64,000 nt of DNA, from assembly GCA_963772645.1 (NCBI GenBank), contig CAVYYD010000007.1, positions 1 to 64,000 on the forward strand, written 5' to 3'. Source of the stretch: DASSQJ01 sp963772645. GTDB taxonomy: Bacteria > Actinomycetota > Actinomycetes > Actinomycetales > Dermatophilaceae. Below the pieces are notes generated by a model. That model did not search any database. It worked only from the letters and a program-made list of their open reading frames with translations, and was not told the origin of the DNA. The first letter of the stretch is position 1, and every line of letters starts with the position of its first letter. This document shows, piece by piece, positions 60,240 through 64,000 of the stretch. The translations under genes were made by a program, and so were the position numbers.

Positions 60240-60460
60240 GACCTCCACGGTACGGCTCGCCGACCCCGGGGGGCAGTGCGTGCGCGAGGCGCGTGCGTCC
60301 GCTGCCCGGCCCGCGGTGCCCGTGGCTTCGACCACCATCGCCGGCCGAGCGTGTGGTGCCGGCGTAGCGTCGAGGTGCCGGGTGAGTCGTGCGTTGACAC
60401 TCCGGTCCGCCGGCCCGGCAGGAGATCGTGGCCCCGTGGGCCCGAGAAGGTCGATGGCCG

Positions 60461-61108
60461 ATGACCCCCTCAGTTCACACCACCCACTCACCCTCGCTCG
60501 ACGCCGGCCCTCGCACCGGCACGCCGGTGCCGATCCGGCACGGGGAGCTGACGACCCGGTCCGCCTGGTGGTTCATCGCCGCCACGTTCGCGGTGACCTG
60601 GGGGCTGGGCATCCTCACGTTGCTCCTCGCGGAGACGGTCGAGTCGGTGTTCGGCCCGATGGGCTACACCAACCCGGTCTTCGTCCTCATGGTCTACTCG
60701 CCCGGGTTCGTCGCCGTGTTGCTGGTGTGGCGGCGGCGGTCAACGGCACCGCCACGGACTTCCCCTTCGACCCGTGGTACGGCGTCCTGCCCGCCCTTCT
60801 CCCGGCCCTGTTCATCGGACCGATCGAGGAGCTGGGGTGGCGGGGGGTGGCCCTTCTTCTTCGGCGTCGTCGCGATCTCGGTGATCCTCACCCCGATGGT
60901 CAACGCGGCGCGCGGAAGCCTGCTCGCAGCGGTCCTCTTCCACGCCCAGATGAACGGCCCGGCCTGGCCGGACGCCCAGCCGTGGGACATGCTCGGCTTC
61001 GTCCTCGTGGCCCTCGTCGTCGTCGCCGTCAACCGGCGCACCATGCTCACTCGCGGCGCCGGCACCACCCGGGTGCTCCTGCCGGGCCGCGGGGAGGACA
61101 CGCCGTGA
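60461..61108 (+). pseudogene. CPBP (CAAX-type) membrane protease relic with internal losses
   Basis: From ATG 60461: SAWWFIAATFAVTWGLGILT and VLMVYSPGFVAVLLVWRR. Near 60740 the coding frame changes to DFPFDPWYGVLPALLPALFI and GPIEELGWRGVALL, the first CPBP motif (EExxWRG). Near 60860 it returns to FFFGVVAISVILTPMVNAAR, GSLLAAVLFHAQMNGPAWPD with the late His motif. In intact family members about 50 residues, including a second helix and the WHLP motif, lie between these blocks. Losses of that size are not single-base errors, so this copy is probably non-functional. Confidence 0.7.
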
Positions 61109-63492
61109 CCGTGCCGGCCCAGGCCGCGGGTCCGGGGGCGGCCGGGGCCGCGAGGTCGGGCCGGATCGCCCTGGTCACCGGGTGGCTCCTGGCTGCCGCC
61201 GTGCTGGCGGCGACCGCGGCCGCCGCGGTCATGCCCCTGCTCTCCCCGGCGGTGCCGGCCGAGGACCGCGGTGGCTTCTCGCTGGACGCCGCCCGGGCGG
61301 ACCTCGCGGTCGTGGCGGCCGACCCGCACCCGATGGGCAGCGCCGAGCAGGCCACGGTGGAGGCCTACCTGGTCGGCGAGCTGGCCGCGATGGGGCTGCG
61401 CCCCCGGGTCGAGGTCCAGACGGTGACGATGGCGCCCGACGCCCCGAGCTCGATCTGGACCGGGACGGTGCGCACCGTCGTCGCCCGGGTCGAGGGCTCC
61501 GGTCCCGAGGCGGACCAGGCGGTGCTGCTGGCCGCGCACTACGACTCCGTGCCCACCGCGGCGGGTGCAGGCGACAACGGTGCCGGCGTCGTCGCCGTCC
61601 TGGCGGCCATGCGCGCCCTGACGTCCGCGCCCGCCCCCCGGCACGACGTCGTCGCGGCGTTCGTCGACGGCGAGGAGCACGAGATGCTCGGCTCTCTGGC
61701 CCTGGTCAGGTCCGCCGGGTGGATCGACGACGTGCAGGTGGCCGTGAACACCGAGGGGGTCGGCGACGCCGGCCGGGTGACCCCTGCGCTGACCAGTCCC
61801 GACAACGGCTGGGCCCTGCGCCAGTACCTGCGGTCAGCGCCCTCACCGGTCGTGTACTCGGCGTTCGACGCACCACTGAACGCCACCGGTCAAGGAGCCG
61901 ACCTCGGGCGCTACCAGGAGGTGGTGCCGGCCGGGTTGGAGCTCGTCGCCCTCGGTGGCCTGCCGGCGTACCACGCCGGCACCGACACGGCGGCCGGGAT
62001 GCACGAGGGGACCCTCGCCGAGTACGGCGCCACCGTGGTCCGGCTGGCGCAGCTGCTCGCCGGCGCCGACCTGGGCTCGGTCCGGGCGCCGAACCTCGCG
62101 GCGTTCACCGTCGTCCCCGGCGTCACGGTGGCCTACTCCTCGACCTGGTCGCTGCCGCTGGCCGTGCTGGCGGCCTCCGCCGTCGTCCTCGCCGTCGGGG
62201 TTGCCGTACGCCGCGGGCGGGTGCGCGTGCGCCGGGTGGTCCGGTCCTGGCTGGGGCTCGGGGTCGCCGGGCTGGCCGGGATCCTGGCCGCGACGGCGCT
62301 GTGGCTCGGGGTCCGGGCGGCGGACCCCCGACTGTCCGACGCCCTGAACGGCGGGGCCTACGAGCGCACGGGCTACGTCCTGGCGGCCGTCGCGGCGGGG
62401 GCGGCCGGGATCCTTTTGGTCCTGTGGCGGGTCCGGCGCCGGGAGACGGCGATGGAGGTCGCGGCCGGGGCGCTGGTCGGCTGGAGCCTGGTGGCGCTGC
62501 TGCTCGGCCTGGTCCTGCCCGACGCCGCGTACGTCGCCACGTGGCCGCTCCTCACCGCGACGGCGGCCTTCGCGGTGCTCGCCGCCCGTCAGCGCTCCCC
62601 GGCGGTGTCGCTGGTGACGGTGACCGTGGCCGCGGTGCCGGCCGTCCTGCTGGTCAGCCCGCTGGTGGTGCTCTACTTCATGCTCGCCGCGCGGTTCGAG
62701 CTGATCATCCCGGTGGCGACCCCGTTGCCGATGCTGTGGGTGGTGCTCGCGCTGACCCTGGTCGTCCCTCTGGCCCTGTTGGCGCGTCCTCGCCCCGGGT
62801 GGCGGCCCGCCGCCGCCGCCGCCGGGGTCGCGGTGGCGTTCGCGTCCCTCGCGGTGGCGACCAGCGCGGGAAGCGACGGCCCCCGACCGGACCTGCTCGT
62901 CTACCACGTCGACGCGGACGCCGGCACGGCCCGGTGGGTGGCCCTTCCGCAGGAGCTGGACGCGTACACCGGCCAGGTCGCGGACGCCGGCTGGACACCG
63001 ACCCGGTTCGAGGCCTCTCCCTTCCACGAGCCGGGGACCACCGAGCCGGCGAGCACCGCACCCGCGCCGGTGCCGGCCGGGGGCCTGCCAGGGCCGGAGG
63101 TGACCGTGCGCGGGGACGACACCTCGGCCCGGGGCCGGGTGCTCAGCATCGAGGCCACCGCCCCGGCCGGCAGCTATGCGCTGACCGTCGACGTCCGCAG
63201 TCAGGGCGGCGTCTCGGCGGTCGCGGTGGACGGCAGGTCCGTGCCGGCTGCTACGGCGGGGGCGCCGAGCTCGGTCCGGGTCGTGGCCTTCAGCCCGCGG
63301 GGGGCCGTGCCGCTCACCGTCACCGTGCCGGCCGGGGCCGGCGTCGAGCTGGCCCTCGGCTGCTCCACCCGAGGCCTGGACGCGGCCCCCGCACCGGGAG
63401 GGCTGCGGGCGCGGCCCGCCGGCCTCACGGCGGCCGTGCACGAGCTCCCGGACGCCGTCCTGGTCACCAGGGTGCTGCGGCTGCCCGGGTAG
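61105..63492 (+). CDS. Membrane-anchored M28 family peptidase
   Basis: 795 residues from GTG 61105, overlapping the CPBP stop by GTGA. One N-terminal helix, then an M28 zinc peptidase domain outside the membrane: VLLAAHYDSVPTAAGAGDNG with His and Asp ligands, AFVDGEEHEMLGSLALVRS with the catalytic Glu pair, AVNTEGVGDAG and a late GLPAYHAGTDTAAGMHEGT. Residues about 330-600 are some eight helices, and the rest is a periplasmic-side beta domain. This matches the Fxna/ERMP1-like actinobacterial type. Probably processes peptides at the cell surface. Confidence 0.9.
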   Translation: MTVPAQAAGPGAAGAARSGRIALVTGWLLAAAVLAATAAAAVMPLLSPAVPAEDRGGFSLDAARADLAVVAADPHPMGSAEQATVEAYLVGELAAMGLRPRVEVQTVTMAPDAPSSIWTGTVRTVVARVEGSGPEADQAVLLAAHYDSVPTAAGAGDNGAGVVAVLAAMRALTSAPAPRHDVVAAFVDGEEHEMLGSLALVRSAGWIDDVQVAVNTEGVGDAGRVTPALTSPDNGWALRQYLRSAPSPVVYSAFDAPLNATGQGADLGRYQEVVPAGLELVALGGLPAYHAGTDTAAGMHEGTLAEYGATVVRLAQLLAGADLGSVRAPNLAAFTVVPGVTVAYSSTWSLPLAVLAASAVVLAVGVAVRRGRVRVRRVVRSWLGLGVAGLAGILAATALWLGVRAADPRLSDALNGGAYERTGYVLAAVAAGAAGILLVLWRVRRRETAMEVAAGALVGWSLVALLLGLVLPDAAYVATWPLLTATAAFAVLAARQRSPAVSLVTVTVAAVPAVLLVSPLVVLYFMLAARFELIIPVATPLPMLWVVLALTLVVPLALLARPRPGWRPAAAAAGVAVAFASLAVATSAGSDGPRPDLLVYHVDADAGTARWVALPQELDAYTGQVADAGWTPTRFEASPFHEPGTTEPASTAPAPVPAGGLPGPEVTVRGDDTSARGRVLSIEATAPAGSYALTVDVRSQGGVSAVAVDGRSVPAATAGAPSSVRVVAFSPRGAVPLTVTVPAGAGVELALGCSTRGLDAAPAPGGLRARPAGLTAAVHELPDAVLVTRVLRLPG

Positions 63493-64000
63493 CGTCGGTT
63501 CCCGCTCCGGCCCGGTCGCTCACGCGGGGCCGTTCGGTGACGAGGGCGAAGGTGCGCACCCGGCCGCTGCCCAGCCAGCTCCTCCAGAGCCGGTGGCTGG
63601 TCAGCAGGCGGTCGAGTGTCTGCAGGTCCTCGCCGCGGCGCATGCGGGACGCGGTGTCGGTGTAGGCACCCAGGAGGGAGTCGACCGTCGCCCGGTGTGT
63701 GTCGGTCCACTCCTGCTGCCAACGCAGCCGCAGCCCGACCTGGGCGAGCTGGGCCACGAGCTCCTCGAGCGGGGTCAGCCGCACCGTGTCGGACTCGGGC
63801 ATGGCGCGCGCCTCCCGGGCCGAGAGCGGACGGCCTGCCTGGACGGTCAGGGCGAACCGGGCGCCCGGCGGGAGGGCCCCGGCGACGGCGCGAAGGAGTG
63901 CCTCCCGGTCCGGGAAGGCGAGCAGGGTCTCCACGAGGAGGACCACGTCGAAGCGACCCGGCGGGAGCGGAGGGACCGTCGCGACGTCGATGCGGCAGCG
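63464..64000 (-). CDS. SAM-dependent methyltransferase, truncated by the right window edge
   Basis: The C-terminal 178 residues are visible; the frame is open to position 64000. RIDVATVPPLPPGRFDVVLL with VETLLAFPDREALL is the post-motif II/III segment of a class I methyltransferase (acidic strand end, then PPGRFDVV), followed by GALPPGARFALTVQAG, the motif III strand. The rest is helical (WQQEWTDTHRATVDSLLGAY). The SAM-binding GxGxG lies outside the window. The gene converges on the M28 peptidase and the two overlap by 29 bases. Confidence 0.75.
   Translation of the reverse strand, partial: RCRIDVATVPPLPPGRFDVVLLVETLLAFPDREALLRAVAGALPPGARFALTVQAGRPLSAREARAMPESDTVRLTPLEELVAQLAQVGLRLRWQQEWTDTHRATVDSLLGAYTDTASRMRRGEDLQTLDRLLTSHRLWRSWLGSGRVRTFALVTERPRVSDRAGAGTDATRAAAAPW

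Noticed and set aside
58602..60464. Long plus-strand open frames opposite the LuxR gene
   Set aside because: Mirror images of a high-GC gene; no protein-like features.
1..64000. CRISPR arrays, tRNA and rRNA genes
   Set aside because: No regularly spaced repeats, no cloverleaf with TTCRANY-type arm and no rRNA-like conserved blocks were seen by eye; a covariance-model scan would be the decisive test.

Overview
The window is high-GC, densely packed DNA of actinobacterial type. Third codon positions are strongly G/C, GTG starts and ATGA/GTGA/TGATG gene couplings are frequent, two deazaflavin (F420)-dependent nitroreductase-family proteins are present, and a sugar ABC importer lacks its own ATPase gene, as is usual where one ATPase is shared. 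I cannot name the genus. No rRNA, tRNA or CRISPR array was seen.

Layout: 0-10 kb holds small accessory genes: a lipoprotein cut by the left edge, a TetR regulator with a perfect 23-bp palindrome beside it, an internally duplicated membrane protein, an AAA ATPase broken by frameshifts, a higBA toxin-antitoxin pair, a hydrolase-LuxR fusion, a tautomerase and a YdeI-type protein. 10.7-12.8 kb holds two abutting insertion sequences, IS630 and IS982 families, with readable inverted repeats and target duplications. 13.5-21.8 kb holds a NarK-like transporter and a lactate module: FadR-type regulator, lactate permease and a two-part D-lactate dehydrogenase with Fe-S clusters. 22-25 kb is a graveyard of gene fragments (integrase, response regulator, membrane proteins). 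25-39 kb is mixed: a phage-baseplate-like orphan, ArsR-SulP, DUF1326-DUF2182, two fluoride channels, and MFS plus an ArsR-rhodanese fusion.

The most coherent system is 39.2-52.2 kb. A DeoR regulator diverges from an overlapping gene run: PfkB kinase resembling YihV, class I aldolase resembling YihT, fucose-isomerase-like protein, ABC binding protein and two permeases, GH31 glycosidase, degenerate M24-fold protein, aldehyde dehydrogenase and a TauE/SafE exporter. I read this as a sulfoquinovose catabolic operon: glycoside import and cleavage, isomerisation to sulfofructose, phosphorylation, aldol cleavage to DHAP and sulfolactaldehyde, oxidation to sulfolactate, then export. 52-64 kb carries an M20 amidohydrolase, cytochrome oxidase subunit I, hemerythrin-like protein, CDF transporter, berberine-bridge-type oxidase, LuxR regulator, a CPBP protease relic, an M28 membrane peptidase and a truncated methyltransferase.

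At least nine otherwise well-preserved genes carry one to seven single-base shifts, mostly at short homopolymers and without in-frame nonsense mutations. This looks more like uncorrected sequence errors than decay. A few loci, such as the CPBP gene and the response-regulator tail, have lost real blocks of sequence.
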